Assembly: GCA_021774795.1 (NCBI GenBank)
Contig: JAJFIR010000031.1
Coordinates: forward strand, 186,001-250,000
DNA length: 64,000 nucleotides
Direction of reading: 5' to 3'
Origin: Emcibacteraceae bacterium
GTDB taxonomy: Bacteria; Pseudomonadota; Alphaproteobacteria; Sphingomonadales; Emcibacteraceae
Each line of letters begins with the position of its first letter. The first letter of the stretch is position 1. The position numbers were made by a program, and so were the translations under genes. A model generated the notes under the pieces. That model had not been told where the DNA came from, searched no databases, and saw nothing but the letters and a program-made list of their open reading frames with translations. This document shows, one piece after another, positions 1-12,525 of the stretch.

Positions 1-1232
1 TTGGCATGCCAAAATAACTCGGTCATGTCGTCATTGAAAATATCAAACGCGTGCTCACCATCCAGTGTATGTGACCAAACCTGTCGCTCTGTCCAGTCCA
101 GTCGGGTAAAGTTCGCTAAATCTTCGGAGTTAGTACTCCCCTGCTGGATCTCAACCTGCTTTTGGCTAGACCGGAGAAGTAACGAGCTATACTTGAACGC
201 ATGATTAGAATTCACCTGCCAACCAAGAGATACAAAGCTATTAAAATCAATATCCCAGGTCGTAACGTCATACCCGCAATCCGCTCCATCAACACCAACG
301 GCTTCACAAGCACGAGGGCTGAAGTCCCGGTCTGCTTCAAGGCCGGAATCTGTTGAGCTCGACGCCGTATAAGAGCTACGCTGTCCGAATTTATTTCTAA
401 ATTTACTGCCGTAATCAATGGCAAAAATGACCCCAATTTCGCCTTCATCACCGATGTCAAAATTAGTACCACCCGATGTATTAAAATCGAAATCAGGCGC
501 ATTATTCTGAAAATCGATTGACCAGACATTAGGAAAAGCCTCACCAGCCTGCTCCAACTGTTCGGCTGACAATCCTTCCAATGTCGGATTTTGCGCTATT
601 ATCGAAGGAAGGTCTCGTGTGCCGTCATCAAACCCGAACACATCCGTATCGCTGCCGAAATAGGTGAGCCCGTCTTTAAACGTGGAGGCCGTATTAAAAC
701 CACTCGCAAAACCAATCTCAAAAAAGCTTTCCTCCGGGACAACTTTTGTGCGGATATCAATAACGCCACCACCAAAAGCACCAGGAAACTCAGCTGAGTA
801 AGTTTTTTGTATAAGAACACTCCCAACCAGCGATGTCGGGAAAATGTCAAGTGGTACCGCTCTTTTTAGAGGATCAGGTGATGGTAATTCGATACCATTA
901 AGAAGTGTTGAAGTATAGCGTTCATTTAGACCGCGAATTACCACAAATTTTCCCGAGACATCAGGTGATACCCCCGGTAATCGTGTTAGTGCAACAGCAA
1001 CATCGCTATCGCCAGCAAGACTAAAGTCGGCAGATCCAACCACATTTGATATTTCTGAAGTTGCGCGTTTTTCGTCGGGGATATATCGCCCTGAAACTAT
1101 GACTGTGTCTATGTTGCTTGGTTCCGCTTGTTGGGTTTCTTGCGAATACACAATCTGCGGCGTTACTATTGTACAGGAAGCGAGTAGCGCGCTTTTTAAA
1201 GTTCTTTGGAACATGTTCATATTTGTCACCAT
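1..1232 (-). CDS. TonB-dependent receptor, N-terminal part (runs off the window start)
   Basis: Outer-membrane beta-barrel transporter that imports a ligand using TonB energy. The reverse-strand frame is open from the start codon at 1232 to the window edge (about 410 residues) without a stop. It begins with a signal peptide ending near IVYSQE, then a plug domain with VALTRLPGVSPD, VVIRGLNERYTSTLLNGIE and the PGAFGGGVIDIRT segment typical of the plug. Most of the barrel lies outside the window. Alternative ATGs at 1220 and 1214 are in frame; no strong ribosome binding site decides between them. It lies 70 bases behind the beta-helix lipoprotein gene on the same strand, so the two probably form an uptake unit. 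The ligand is unknown. Confidence 0.9.
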   Translation of the reverse strand, partial: MVTNMNMFQRTLKSALLASCTIVTPQIVYSQETQQAEPSNIDTVIVSGRYIPDEKRATSEISNVVGSADFSLAGDSDVAVALTRLPGVSPDVSGKFVVIRGLNERYTSTLLNGIELPSPDPLKRAVPLDIFPTSLVGSVLIQKTYSAEFPGAFGGGVIDIRTKVVPEESFFEIGFASGFNTASTFKDGLTYFGSDTDVFGFDDGTRDLPSIIAQNPTLEGLSAEQLEQAGEAFPNVWSIDFQNNAPDFDFNTSGGTNFDIGDEGEIGVIFAIDYGSKFRNKFGQRSSYTASSSTDSGLEADRDFSPRACEAVGVDGADCGYDVTTWDIDFNSFVSLGWQVNSNHAFKYSSLLLRSSQKQVEIQQGSTNSEDLANFTRLDWTERQVWSHTLDGEHAFDIFNDDMTELFWHA

Positions 1233-1244
1233 AATTTTTTTCTA

Positions 1245-1287
1245 TAAAAACAAAACACTGTGACAATGCTTATTCACTGCCACAGTG
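1245..1287 (-). terminator. Rho-independent terminator after the lipoprotein gene
   Basis: Read on the minus strand, a 7-base stem (CACTGTG, 1281-1287, pairing with CACAGTG, 1256-1262) is followed at once by a T-rich run (TTTTGTTTTT). It starts 16 bases after the lipoprotein stop and lies just before the receptor start, so it may lower or attenuate receptor expression relative to the lipoprotein. Confidence 0.7.
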
Positions 1288-1302
1288 CTAGTTATCGTTT
1301 CT

Positions 1303-4032
<2,730 letters not shown>

Positions 4033-4355
4033 TTCGACCCCATTTTGATTAGTTAATTGAACACCTTTGTTCAGCCATAAGTTTCCGCTGGACTCACATG
4101 AGCCCTTTACGCAGTACTTACTTAGGTGGGATTTATGATAGTTTTGTTTCAGAGGTGTGATACTAATATTAAATGTTGATGATGAGAGTATTTTTGAAAT
4201 TTTATCATTTAAGTACAAATACTTAAATATATAATCATATTGATCATGCAAACTACAATAAGTAAATATGACACGCTTTTAACAATAATTACGAACAAAA
4301 ATGCTCCTGCAAATTTGCAAACTTAATCGGAACAGAAGAATCGCTTAAGATGTAT
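4033..4355. other. Gap between prepilin peptidase and lipoprotein gene
   Basis: AT-rich DNA that should hold the lipoprotein promoter. The lipoprotein frame stays open through most of it without a credible start. No FNR-type site, hairpin terminator or RNA gene was seen. Confidence 0.5.
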
Positions 4356-4889
4356 CTATAGGAATAAAAGGATCATTTGATCGCCGTAAAGCCAGGTTGC
4401 CCAAATAGCGATCGACAAAAATGGTCCATACGGTATTTTTTGCATTTTATTATTAGCTGCACTGGCGGTTTTGGAGGCCATAAAATAGAGAATAGCGGTT
4501 AGAGAAGACAGTAGTAAAACAAATGGTAGATGCTCGGGAATAAGCCATACAGCACTCGCCGCAAATAACTTTATGTCTCCACCACCCATACCTTGAACAC
4601 CCCTAATTCTTGCATATAAAACTGACACGATGAATAGGATAAGCGATGCAACGAGAAACGAGATCGCAGGCAGCCACCAAGTTTGATGAATATATATATT
4701 GTACCCGACACCAACCGCCAACAAAGCAGCATTCAGGATATTCGGTATTTTAAAAGAATGAAAATCAACATAGCTCACTGTGAAAAGTAAAAGCCAGAGT
4801 GCTGTTGCAAAATAAATGGGCCTTTCCGACAGAAACAACATCGCAAACGTTGCTAGTGCCAGAAAGACCCACTTTATTTTTTGTTTCAC
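4356..4889 (-). CDS. A24-family prepilin peptidase
   Basis: Integral inner-membrane aspartic protease that would cleave the leader of type IV prepilin-like proteins. At 177 residues it has the short CpaA/TadV-like size, without the N-terminal methylase domain. About six hydrophobic segments are present. The two catalytic aspartates of the family are visible: Asp42 in SYVDFHSFKIPN and Asp105 in the GxGD-type motif GMGGGDIKL. The C-terminal KIPYGPFLSIA segment is also typical. No pilin or secretion genes lie nearby, so the substrate must be encoded elsewhere. It could be co-transcribed with the small exported protein upstream (start 5321). Confidence 0.88.
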   Translation of the reverse strand: MKQKIKWVFLALATFAMLFLSERPIYFATALWLLLFTVSYVDFHSFKIPNILNAALLAVGVGYNIYIHQTWWLPAISFLVASLILFIVSVLYARIRGVQGMGGGDIKLFAASAVWLIPEHLPFVLLLSSLTAILYFMASKTASAANNKMQKIPYGPFLSIAIWATWLYGDQMILLFL

Positions 4890-4949
4890 CGACCCATCCC
4901 AATATTTGTTTTAAACTGATGTCGTTATACTGAATTAAATTATCGGATC

Positions 4950-5321
4950 TTACAAGTTCTCCAGACGTTTAATTCCGTCTTTCGCGATATACTTAACTTT
5001 TCTCGGTGTGCCTGAGAGGGTCATAGCGAAGCTATTGTCACGCCCATCGAGAATTTCTTGGTATAGTGCTTGCGATTGCTCTATCCGCCCTGTGGCACTA
5101 TATAAGAAAGCGAGATTCACTTTTGCAAAAATTTGGTCTTCTAGCCCGAATTCAGTAGAGACCAACTCAGCTTCGGCAGCAGACCAATCACGTGCCGCAA
5201 TCTTATCAGCAGCGATTGAACTTTCCTGCAAAAGGAGGAGGGATGAAGAAATATCTTCAGCGTTAGCGGAACTAAATCCGATACCAATTGATACTATTAA
5301 GCCTATTGCAATTTTCTTCAT
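4950..5321 (-). CDS. Small exported TPR-like protein
   Basis: A 123-residue protein with a clear signal peptide (cleavage near SANAED). The middle (DWSAAEAELVSTEFG, FAKVNLAFLYSATGRIEQS, ALYQEILDG) has the spacing of one or two tetratricopeptide-like helical hairpins, so a periplasmic protein-binding role is possible. It sits 60 bases ahead of the prepilin peptidase on the same strand. It is not recognised as a named family and its function is unknown. Confidence 0.65.
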   Translation of the reverse strand: MKKIAIGLIVSIGIGFSSANAEDISSSLLLLQESSIAADKIAARDWSAAEAELVSTEFGLEDQIFAKVNLAFLYSATGRIEQSQALYQEILDGRDNSFAMTLSGTPRKVKYIAKDGIKRLENL

Positions 5322-5593
5322 TTTTTATTCCTTCGGTTATTAAAAACATTTTTTTCATATTGTCATATAACTGTAACATTTGGATGTTAGGGTTATTTAA
5401 ATATCTATGAATTAAGGCTAGCACTCAAATTGTTAAAAAGTCAACAGTTTGAGCGGTAAGTGCTTGATATTTAACAAAACTGTCATAAATTCTTAACACA
5501 ACTGTAATATTGGCTTAATATCGTTGTCATAATCGTCTGTTTTATTGCTAGGTGAAAAATTCTATTAGCTTTTTGTTTAGGTTTATAAATCGG

Positions 5594-6157
5594 ATGAATA
5601 AGAAAATTACAAGCATATTGTTGAGTCTGTTTATCTCAAACTCTGTTGTGCAGACGGCAGTTGCCGGGAGTGGTGCCGTTGGTAACCTCGATATATCTTT
5701 GCCCTCAACCAGATATCATAATATATTACCAACTCCTTCTTACGGGCAAAATAACGCTTCATATTCGGTCGCTATTCGATTCGTAAGAAACTCAGGCTTA
5801 CATAAAAGTCTTTCACTATTATTACTGGACTCTGTGAAAGCCGAAAAAGTGGTCGAAAGTGCGATTTCGCGCTATGGTTTTTCTAATGTTAAAAGTTCTG
5901 TAGTTTTAAATATTAAAAACACAAGCAGCCAGTATCGAAATGACTGGGATGGTTTACTGGCTTCGATATATAGCAGCCAATTTGGTCCAGAGGTCCTGCA
6001 ATCAATTTTGGATAAAGGTGAAAATTCTCCCTATTTTACAAAATTTATTGCGCAGCAAAGTCGAATGAATACGAGCAACCTTCTTTCAAACAGTACCCTT
6101 TTTAAAGAAGCCCGCGCCAACTTAATTGCAAAGCTCCAAAACAGTTTCTCATCCTAA
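5594..6157 (+). CDS. Exported protein of unknown function
   Basis: About 187 residues beginning with a signal peptide (MNKKITSILLSLFISNS, cleavage near AVAGSG). The frame is also open from a GTG at 5552, but that would put 14 extra residues before the signal, so the ATG at 5594 is preferred. The mature part is Ser/Asn-rich with no recognised domain or catalytic motif. It is divergent from the TPR-like gene across an AT-rich gap of about 270 bases. Confidence 0.55.
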   Translation: MNKKITSILLSLFISNSVVQTAVAGSGAVGNLDISLPSTRYHNILPTPSYGQNNASYSVAIRFVRNSGLHKSLSLLLLDSVKAEKVVESAISRYGFSNVKSSVVLNIKNTSSQYRNDWDGLLASIYSSQFGPEVLQSILDKGENSPYFTKFIAQQSRMNTSNLLSNSTLFKEARANLIAKLQNSFSS

Positions 6158-6283
6158 CGTCCTCTATATAGATAAAAAATTAGTCTATATAGGTTAAGTT
6201 GACTGCCCATTTTGGGTGGTGATCTCAATTGGTCGTTGCAACACATAAATCTGCAAGGGGAAATAACACGAAAGAATTAAATT

Positions 6284-7045
6284 CTATCTTATACCAAATG
6301 TTGGATAAAATTCGCGAAGCTGCTCAATCATATCTGAAAATGATATTTGCCCGTATGCGGCAGTTATTTTGTCAGATGGCGAATAAGTTAACAAGGAACC
6401 AAGAGCTGGAAATGAAACTCTTGTCTCCGTCCCGAGTACGCCCATTCCAACAATAATTTTTGAGATATCTAGGCCCATATCGAATAAAGCCGCTAACCGG
6501 GCGCAATCTGCTTCACTTTCCACCATACAGGCAATTTTTATAACATCTGCGTCCACTTCTATTGCTTGCGTGATTAAAGCGTACAAAAATTGATCATCCG
6601 GTGTTTGATCAAAATTGTGATAGGAAGCTATTAGATCGCAGCTATGGTCGCGTCGAAATTCCTTTAATGCGGCTAATGTTTCTGGTTCGGATAACTCGAT
6701 ATCAACGGCCCCTACGTGAGGTATTATTGATTTGAACAATTCTATCCGGTCTGCTTCAGGTTTATTCCACAACCCACCATCCTCAGTTTTTCTTATGGTC
6801 GCTAAAGTTGGGATCCTGGCGAATTTATCAATTTCTTTTTTTACGTAGTTTGGTGCATGATCCTGAAAAATATCAATGCGGAGTTCAGCTACTCCCATAC
6901 CGCATTTAACATGTCTATCAATTTCTTGCTTCGAAAAGCCATCGTCAACAAGCACCGCTACAACAACACCAGCATTTTCCTTGATGCGCTTTATCTGCGT
7001 TACGAAATTATTGTCTGCCCGCATTATCTTATTCCAGATTTTCAT
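6284..7045 (-). CDS. aroD: Type I 3-dehydroquinate dehydratase
   Basis: Converts 3-dehydroquinate to 3-dehydroshikimate through a Schiff base. The 253 residues match the type I length. Key residues are visible: Glu54 and Arg56 in AELRID, catalytic His143 in ASYHNF, Schiff-base Lys170 in DVIKIAC, and a C-terminal GVLGTETRVSFPALGSLLTY loop matching the family's G..G..SR..P..GS pattern. The start overlaps the stop of the transporter gene, so the two are translationally coupled. That pairing suggests uptake and catabolism of quinate or shikimate rather than, or besides, aromatic amino-acid synthesis. A start at Met8 (7024) is also possible. Confidence 0.9.
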   Translation of the reverse strand: MKIWNKIMRADNNFVTQIKRIKENAGVVVAVLVDDGFSKQEIDRHVKCGMGVAELRIDIFQDHAPNYVKKEIDKFARIPTLATIRKTEDGGLWNKPEADRIELFKSIIPHVGAVDIELSEPETLAALKEFRRDHSCDLIASYHNFDQTPDDQFLYALITQAIEVDADVIKIACMVESEADCARLAALFDMGLDISKIIVGMGVLGTETRVSFPALGSLLTYSPSDKITAAYGQISFSDMIEQLREFYPTFGIR

Positions 7046-8399
7046 TCGGGATCAGAAACGCAACGATACCAGCGAGTAATAGGGGTAATGAAAATATTAT
7101 AAACATGGTTTGAATTGCAATTCCCGCATCATATAAAATTCCAAAAAGTGCTGGACCAATAACGGCACCAAGACGGCCGATACCGATCGCCCAACCAATG
7201 CCAGTAGTACGCATATGTGAACTGTAAACCCTTGCAGCTGCGGGATAAAACCCAGTGATCCCGCCTTGAGCCGAAATCCCGATAAAGAATATTAAACCAA
7301 ACATAACACTGTAAGTCATTTGGAAATTCGCGTAAATAGACATAAAAATGAAACCGCACAGCATATAGATAAATATTAAACGGCTTATTTTGAACCATGT
7401 CGCGAGCCATCCAATGCCCACCGTTCCGATGAACGCACCAACGTTTAACGCCATACCCGCATAAGTCGCTAACGCAAAGGGCATGCCGGATGTAGTGGCG
7501 ATGTTTGGTATCCAGCTGATCAGCGTATAAAGCGTCATAAACGCAAAGAAAACCCCGCTCCAAAGCAAAAAAGTAGCTCGCTTTAACTTATTACTAAAAA
7601 GATCCCGCACAGGCGTTCTGGCTTTCGCTTCAATTGGCTTATTGGGCAGATGGTCGATTTGCTCATGACCCATGCGCTTAAGCAATTCATTAATCTTCTT
7701 CAGGGCATTTCTGGGTTGATTTTTGGCAAGAAAAGAAAGCGTTTCCGGCATAAAACAATAGATAAGCGGCAACATGATGAGTGATATTGATCCCGCAGTC
7801 GCATAAACGATGCGCCACCCATATTGAGGCACCGCCCACGCAACAAAGAAACCAGTAAGTATCGCCCCGATTGACCATCCACCTTGCACAAAACCAACAC
7901 TGAAATTACGGTTTTTTTCATTAGCAAATTCCGAAGCAATCGCCGCCATAGTTGGCAAAATACTGCCAATCCCCACCCCGGTTATAAAACGAAGAACGAG
8001 CATTTGTTCTAACGAATTAATCATGGCGGTCGCCAGCATTCCAAATGCGATTAATGCCGTCGAGATAAACAACAGTTTAAATCGGCCAATTTTGTCGGCA
8101 ATTGGCGCAAGACAAATGCATCCCATCATCATCCCAAATAGGCCAGCACCAAATATATAACCGAGCTGTGTTTTCGATAAACCCCATTCAACCTCAAGCG
8201 ACGAACTGGTGAAGGAAACAATAAGAACATCTATGCCGTCAATCATGTTCAGCACAAAGCACATAATGATCGCCGTAAGTTGCACTGGCTTCATCGGACT
8301 GTTAAGAATTTTATTTTGCAACATATCCAGAACCGCGTCATAGGAATCATTCTCAGTTTCAGATGCTGAAGATGTCGTATTGTTCAATTTTTTTCCCAT
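7029..8399 (-). CDS. MFS transporter, aromatic acid:H+ symporter type
   Basis: Twelve-helix inner-membrane importer of about 456 residues. The first helix carries MIDGIDVLIVSFTS, resembling the DG(I/F)D motif of the AAHS subfamily, and the first cytoplasmic loop has ADKIGRFK, the MFS signature. A central hydrophilic loop and a C-terminal half of six helices follow. The ATG at 8399 is chosen; an in-frame start at 8438 would add 13 residues, and neither has a strong ribosome binding site. Overlap with aroD points to quinate, shikimate or a related acid as substrate, which is inference. Confidence 0.85.
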   Translation of the reverse strand: MGKKLNNTTSSASETENDSYDAVLDMLQNKILNSPMKPVQLTAIIMCFVLNMIDGIDVLIVSFTSSSLEVEWGLSKTQLGYIFGAGLFGMMMGCICLAPIADKIGRFKLLFISTALIAFGMLATAMINSLEQMLVLRFITGVGIGSILPTMAAIASEFANEKNRNFSVGFVQGGWSIGAILTGFFVAWAVPQYGWRIVYATAGSISLIMLPLIYCFMPETLSFLAKNQPRNALKKINELLKRMGHEQIDHLPNKPIEAKARTPVRDLFSNKLKRATFLLWSGVFFAFMTLYTLISWIPNIATTSGMPFALATYAGMALNVGAFIGTVGIGWLATWFKISRLIFIYMLCGFIFMSIYANFQMTYSVMFGLIFFIGISAQGGITGFYPAAARVYSSHMRTTGIGWAIGIGRLGAVIGPALFGILYDAGIAIQTMFIIFSLPLLLAGIVAFLIPNENLE

Positions 8400-8582
8400 T
8401 GTCTCGAGTATGTTGCGACTAGGCACGGACGCTATCATAGCTTGCTGCTAATTTAAAGAAATTACCAGAATTACGCCAAAGTATATGATCATGGTTTTTT
8501 CTCAAAAAGTTTAAGAAACCTGCTCTGCAAAAGAACTTTTTTTTGGATATCTACTTTAGGCCACTAAGACCCACTCAAATAG

Positions 8583-9064
8583 AGTGACGATAGCGAATAT
8601 CAATTATTTGCAAATATACAGAGATCCAGCAAAGTATCGAACATTCTAGAGCTATTGGAAGTAAGAATTGCTATAGAGACAGAGATAGCAGGCTTGGCTG
8701 CTGAACGCAGATCGCCCACCGGAAATGCGGCTATCCAGGAGAATTTAGAGAATATGTCTTCCTTAATTTCGTCGGGAACGCCTGCTTCTGAAGCAGATTA
8801 TCACCTGCACCATTCTATAGCTGTTGCCGCACATAATAAACAATTGATCAATTTGCTGGAAACGCTTGGCCTGCATCATTACCGAGAGTTCAGCTTGATC
8901 AAACAGAATTTGACGGTGATCTTGAAAGCTACCTTAAGCAATTACACCGAGAACATAGTGATATTGTCTTGGCGATTGCAAAATCTGATGAAGATTTAGC
9001 AAGGACGGCGATGCGTAAACACCTTACAAACAGCTATCAAAGGTGCCAGACGTTAATTAAATAA
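8583..9064 (+). pseudogene. GntR/FadR-type regulator remnant (FCD domain only, frameshifted)
   Basis: The reading frame resembles the ligand-binding FCD domain of GntR regulators: NILELLEVRIAIETEIAGLA, then SEADYHLHHSIAVAAHNKQL. Around 8870 the match changes frame and continues as VQLDQTEFDGDLESYLKQLH then MRKHLTNSYQRC to a stop at 9064. The N-terminal winged-helix DNA-binding domain is missing. It would have been the regulator of the following catabolic operon, or of the divergent aroD-transporter pair. No functional product is expected. Confidence 0.75.
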
Positions 9065-9152
9065 ATCTATATGATAAATATTGACGTAACTTGATCATTT
9101 CCTTAAAGCTATAATATAAATACGTGTGTATTTTACGTTGATGGAGTTCAAT

Positions 9153-9341
9153 ATGGAGCTAAATGGGCTTAAGCTTCTGCGGTCTGATGGATTATTGTTT
9201 TGTCCAGTTACACCGTTGGATGAAATATCCGATGTTATTAAAGCTGCAAAATCCATCGCAGGTGATATACCCATAGTCGCTGGTTGCGGATATGGCATCA
9301 AAATGGCAACAGAACCAGCGTGGGAAATGGTTAGTGACTGA
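9153..9341 (+). pseudogene. DapA-family lyase fragment (dehydratase/aldolase type)
   Basis: Sixty-two residues combine the N-terminal segment of a dihydrodipicolinate synthase-family enzyme (MELNGLKLLRSDGLLFCPVTP) with an internal segment (DVIKAAKSIAGDIPIVAGCGYG). The spacing is far too short for the TIM barrel, and the Schiff-base lysine region is absent. The family includes 5-dehydro-4-deoxyglucarate dehydratases, a plausible origin given the sugar-lactone gene downstream. It is a deletion remnant. Confidence 0.65.
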
Positions 9342-10057
9342 AACAAAATTTCCCATAAAAGCCCTCACATTTGATGTTTTCGGGACAGTAGTTGACTGGC
9401 GAAATTCCATCGAACAAGAGCTTAGATCTTTTTTTGAACCTAAAAATATTCGCAGAGATTGGCATCAATTTATCCTCGACTGGAGGGCTCTATATCAGCC
9501 CGCTATGGAAAAAGTGAGGAGAGGACAACGTAAGTTTATAACTTTAGATAAGTTGCATCATGAAAATCTCAATAAGCTTCTGATTGATTATGAGATAAAA
9601 GGGCTTTTAAGTCAGGATATTGATTACTTGAACAGATGCTGGCATCGTTTAAGGCCTTGGCCTGATAGCGTGCAAGGCCTGCTTGAGTTGAAAAAAAAAT
9701 ATTCTCGCTACGCTTTCAAATGGAAATATTGCGTTAATGGTCAATTTGTCAAAATATTCAGGGCTACCTTGGGATGCTATTCTCGGCGCGGAACATGCAA
9801 GGGCCTATAAACCCCAGCCCAAGGCTTATTTATGTACGGCCTCCGCCTTAGATCTTAAACCAAGCGAATGTTTGATGGTTGCGGCTCACAATAAAGATCT
9901 TCACGCTGCGCGAAATTTGGGTTTTCAAACTGCTTATATAAACCGGCCCGTAGAATATGGAGAAAAACAAAAGACAGACCTGTTTGCTGAAGAAGATTGG
10001 GATTATGTATGTAATACGCTCCTCGAGCTGGCACTGATCCTTAAGGGTGAACAATAA
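9334..10057 (+). pseudogene. Type II haloacid dehalogenase-like gene, frameshifted in an A9 tract
   Basis: The first part begins at a GTG overlapping the preceding remnant and has the HAD nucleophile motif in KALTFDVFGTVVDWR, followed by a type II cap (WHRLRPWPDSVQGLLELKKK). At the run of nine A residues (9691-9699) the frame breaks. The next frame restores LATLSNGNIALMVNLSKY, DAILGAEHARAYKPQPKAYL and SECLMVAAHNKDLHAARNLG, the expected HAD motifs II to IV. One shift in the homopolymer explains the damage. A sequencing error is possible, but both neighbours are also decayed. Confidence 0.8.
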
Positions 10058-10058
10058 T

Positions 10059-10419
10059 ATGGCCGTTTGCCGGAAACCATGCAAGACAGTTGAGAAAAGA
10101 CCGTCAGCGAAGTGGAACAATTTACTTTTATCAGCAAAGGAAAGATTAGAACCCGTTGTCTGTAAGACACCGATTTTATCATCACATTTATTAAATGACC
10201 AATTAGGAGGCACTTTAATTGTTAAGGCTGAAAATCTTCAACATACCGGATCTTTTAAATTTCGTGGGGCGTATAATGCAATTACTTACGTGTGTTGCGG
10301 TGGGGCTGGCTGCTGCGCTCAGATATTTGCGTAAAGATACAAAAAGAGTAGCCATCGCAATTATTTCAGGCGGGAACGTAGATTTGGCATGGTTTTATAA
10401 GACAATAAGTGAAAATTGA
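10059..10419 (+). pseudogene. Threonine/serine dehydratase-like gene with internal deletions
   Basis: Starts with a fold-type II PLP enzyme N-terminus: KERLEPVVCKTPILSSHLL and VKAENLQHTGSFKFRGAYNA, where SFKFRGA carries the PLP lysine. It then jumps, in a different frame, to fragments of the C-terminal half (VGLAAALRYL and KDTKRVAIAIISGGNVDLAWF). About 200 residues are missing, including most of the glycine-rich phosphate loop. It follows the dehalogenase remnant by one base, so the two were once one operon. No activity is expected. Confidence 0.75.
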
Positions 10420-10447
10420 AGCGCGGATATTTTATTAAGGAAAGTAT

Positions 10448-11383
10448 ATGCAATCGCATTTAATAGTTCATTCTGATTTTAGGAAGTTCTGTGATCCCGA
10501 AAACCCAGTCAAGATAATGGCCTCCGGTTTTGGGTTCACAGAGGGGCCAATTTGGCATCCAATCAAACAACGTCTATTATTCTCCGATATTGAAGGCAAT
10601 GTTCAGTACTGGATTGATCCAGAACTAGGACAACCCTCACCGACAATTTTCAGAACCCCGTCGAACCAATCAAATGGAAATGCTCTTGATAATAATGGCA
10701 ATGTCATTTCCTGTGAACACGCAACATCCGCTGTGGTTCGTCACGACCATAGCGGTAAGGTCGTCACCCTATTAGCAAATAGTTTTGAAGGTAAATCCCT
10801 GAATAGCCCAAACGATGTAATCGTCGACAGCAAAGGCTGGGTATGGTTTACCGATCCAACATTCGGACGAATTAGAGAAAAATTGGGCATCCTTCGAGAT
10901 CAAGAACTAAACTTTCAGGGTGTTTTTTGTATTGCCGGAGAAGAGTTGAAATTAATCTCCTCTAAATTGCAACAACCCAATGGACTGTGCCTTTCCAGGG
11001 ACGAGAGGCAATTATACGTTAACGACAGCTGGGATCCATCAATTCATTGTTTTGACCTGGATGCCAAAGGTAATGTTCTTAGTGAAAAACGGTGGATCGA
11101 CATCTCCGGTGAAGGAGAAGGGGTGCCAGACGGGTTAAAGATGGATGTTGCCGACCGAATACTTTGCTCCGGGCCGGGGGGCATCCATGTTCTATCCCCT
11201 GAAAGAATTTTGCTTGGAATTATTAGGGTCCCGGAAGCTGTTTCAAACTTTTGTTTCGGTGGCATTGACGGGTCTACTTTATTCATAACAGCGCGCAAGT
11301 CCGTCTATAGCCTAAATACTAGAAGCCGAGGGCCATCAATAAAAGTAACGGATTTTGAAAATTTCACATCTAATTATGAATAA
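10448..11383 (+). CDS. SMP-30/gluconolactonase family hydrolase
   Basis: Probable sugar lactonase, a six-bladed beta-propeller using one divalent metal. The 311 residues fit the family. Expected metal ligands are in place: Glu32 in FTEGPIWH, Asn178 in QQPNGL and Asp228 in GVPDGLKMD; Asn122 in NSPNDV matches the substrate-side asparagine. The start has AAGGAAAGT upstream. It is the only intact gene of a former catabolic operon of four broken genes, so either it is kept for another purpose or its decay has only begun. The exact lactone is unknown. Confidence 0.88.
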   Translation: MQSHLIVHSDFRKFCDPENPVKIMASGFGFTEGPIWHPIKQRLLFSDIEGNVQYWIDPELGQPSPTIFRTPSNQSNGNALDNNGNVISCEHATSAVVRHDHSGKVVTLLANSFEGKSLNSPNDVIVDSKGWVWFTDPTFGRIREKLGILRDQELNFQGVFCIAGEELKLISSKLQQPNGLCLSRDERQLYVNDSWDPSIHCFDLDAKGNVLSEKRWIDISGEGEGVPDGLKMDVADRILCSGPGGIHVLSPERILLGIIRVPEAVSNFCFGGIDGSTLFITARKSVYSLNTRSRGPSIKVTDFENFTSNYE

Positions 11384-11563
11384 TAATTGCGACCGACCGG
11401 TTACCTTAGCAAGGATGAATGATCATCTACGTTAGCAAACATAATATGAATTTTTCATAAAAATTACTGCGCTGGAAAATGTGTCAATTGAAATTACCTT
11501 ATACCTTTTATGCTTTCCAATAAAATTGCCTGAAAGGAAGCTTTTCGGTGAATGTCGCTAATT

Positions 11564-12370
11564 TCAAAACCTCCAGCTTATTCTTGCGTTACCTGTGTGG
11601 ATATTTGTCCCGCTTGCAAAAGATCCATCATATTTAAGATTGAGGACTAAATTTGTGGCGAGATTTGCAGATATGCCCGCTTCAATGGCAAAAATATTAA
11701 GGCCCTCCAGAACACCAATTGTAGTAAGAGCAGCCCCCGGAACACTTGCAAAGGATGAACTGGTCACCGCACGTCTGTCGCCAAATGCACGGTCATAACG
11801 TAGTTCAAGTTGAGGTTTCCATATGGTACCCCCGTTGCTGCTTTCAATCACTTTGCTGAACTGAACACCTGCACCGAGCCATGTGCGGCTATAAGTATTG
11901 CTGGCAACCGACTGGTTTAAGATACCGCCACCGGTTTCCGTGAACCCGTCGCGTTTGACACTGATATGATCAAGACGAACCAACGGGGCAATGCGAATAT
12001 TATTATCGTCCGATATTCCAATCTTAGTTGTAATGTCATAAGACGCAGATGTGGAAAGATCAAAAACATTACCATTTGCTTTGCCGCCCACGATTACTGG
12101 CGCTGCACCAACAATGGGAAGTACTCTGGTCAGTTCATAATCCTGAAATCCGTAACCAATGCCACTTGATAACCGGAACGCACCATTTTGATGACTTGCA
12201 TAGGCACCAATGTTCCAGCTATCGATATCCGCGGATGATACACCGTTGGTCACACTGGTGCGATCAAAACCAAAACCTGCACCAATGCGTGTTATACCAC
12301 TATTTTCACTATCAAAACGCAGCCCAACCCTAGTCGCAAAACCAGCGGCGTTCGCTTTATAACCATTGAT
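11564..12370 (-). pseudogene. Autotransporter beta-barrel remnant without passenger
   Basis: The frame encodes an autotransporter-type outer-membrane barrel: alternating strands such as RIAPLVRLDHISVKRDGF, WKPQLELRYDRAFGDRRAV and a C-terminal ISWRF ending in Phe, the BAM recognition signal. Similarity extends upstream to about 12370 (GFATRVGLRFDSENSG) before an in-frame stop, with no ATG, no signal peptide and no passenger. A GTG at 12253 could start the barrel alone. A strong AAGGAGG followed by ATG lies near 12362-12380 but in another frame. It is most likely the 3' end of a gene truncated on the side of the IS3 remnant. Confidence 0.65.
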
Positions 12371-12525
12371 CCCGCCTCCTTTATTTACACATTATTCGCT
12401 TTATACGGTGCCCGAGTTTTCTTTCAATAAATCCTGATGAATATTCATCCTGATATATCAGGCCCCAACTGATACAAATAATGCCAATATAATCTATTAT
12501 ACCCTATATAAGATGTTGATATTAT

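Noticed and set aside
212-850. Separate minus-strand genes in the first kilobase
   Set aside because: They lie in other frames inside the open frame of the TonB-dependent receptor, which has clear plug-domain motifs.
4033-4251. N-terminal extension of the lipoprotein
   Set aside because: The extension lacks a ribosome binding site and would bury the lipoprotein signal sequence; GGGG before the ATG at 4032 supports the shorter form.
9691-9699. Programmed frameshift in the A9 tract of the dehalogenase gene
   Set aside because: Both flanking genes are also broken and no stimulating structure was seen, so decay or a homopolymer error is simpler.
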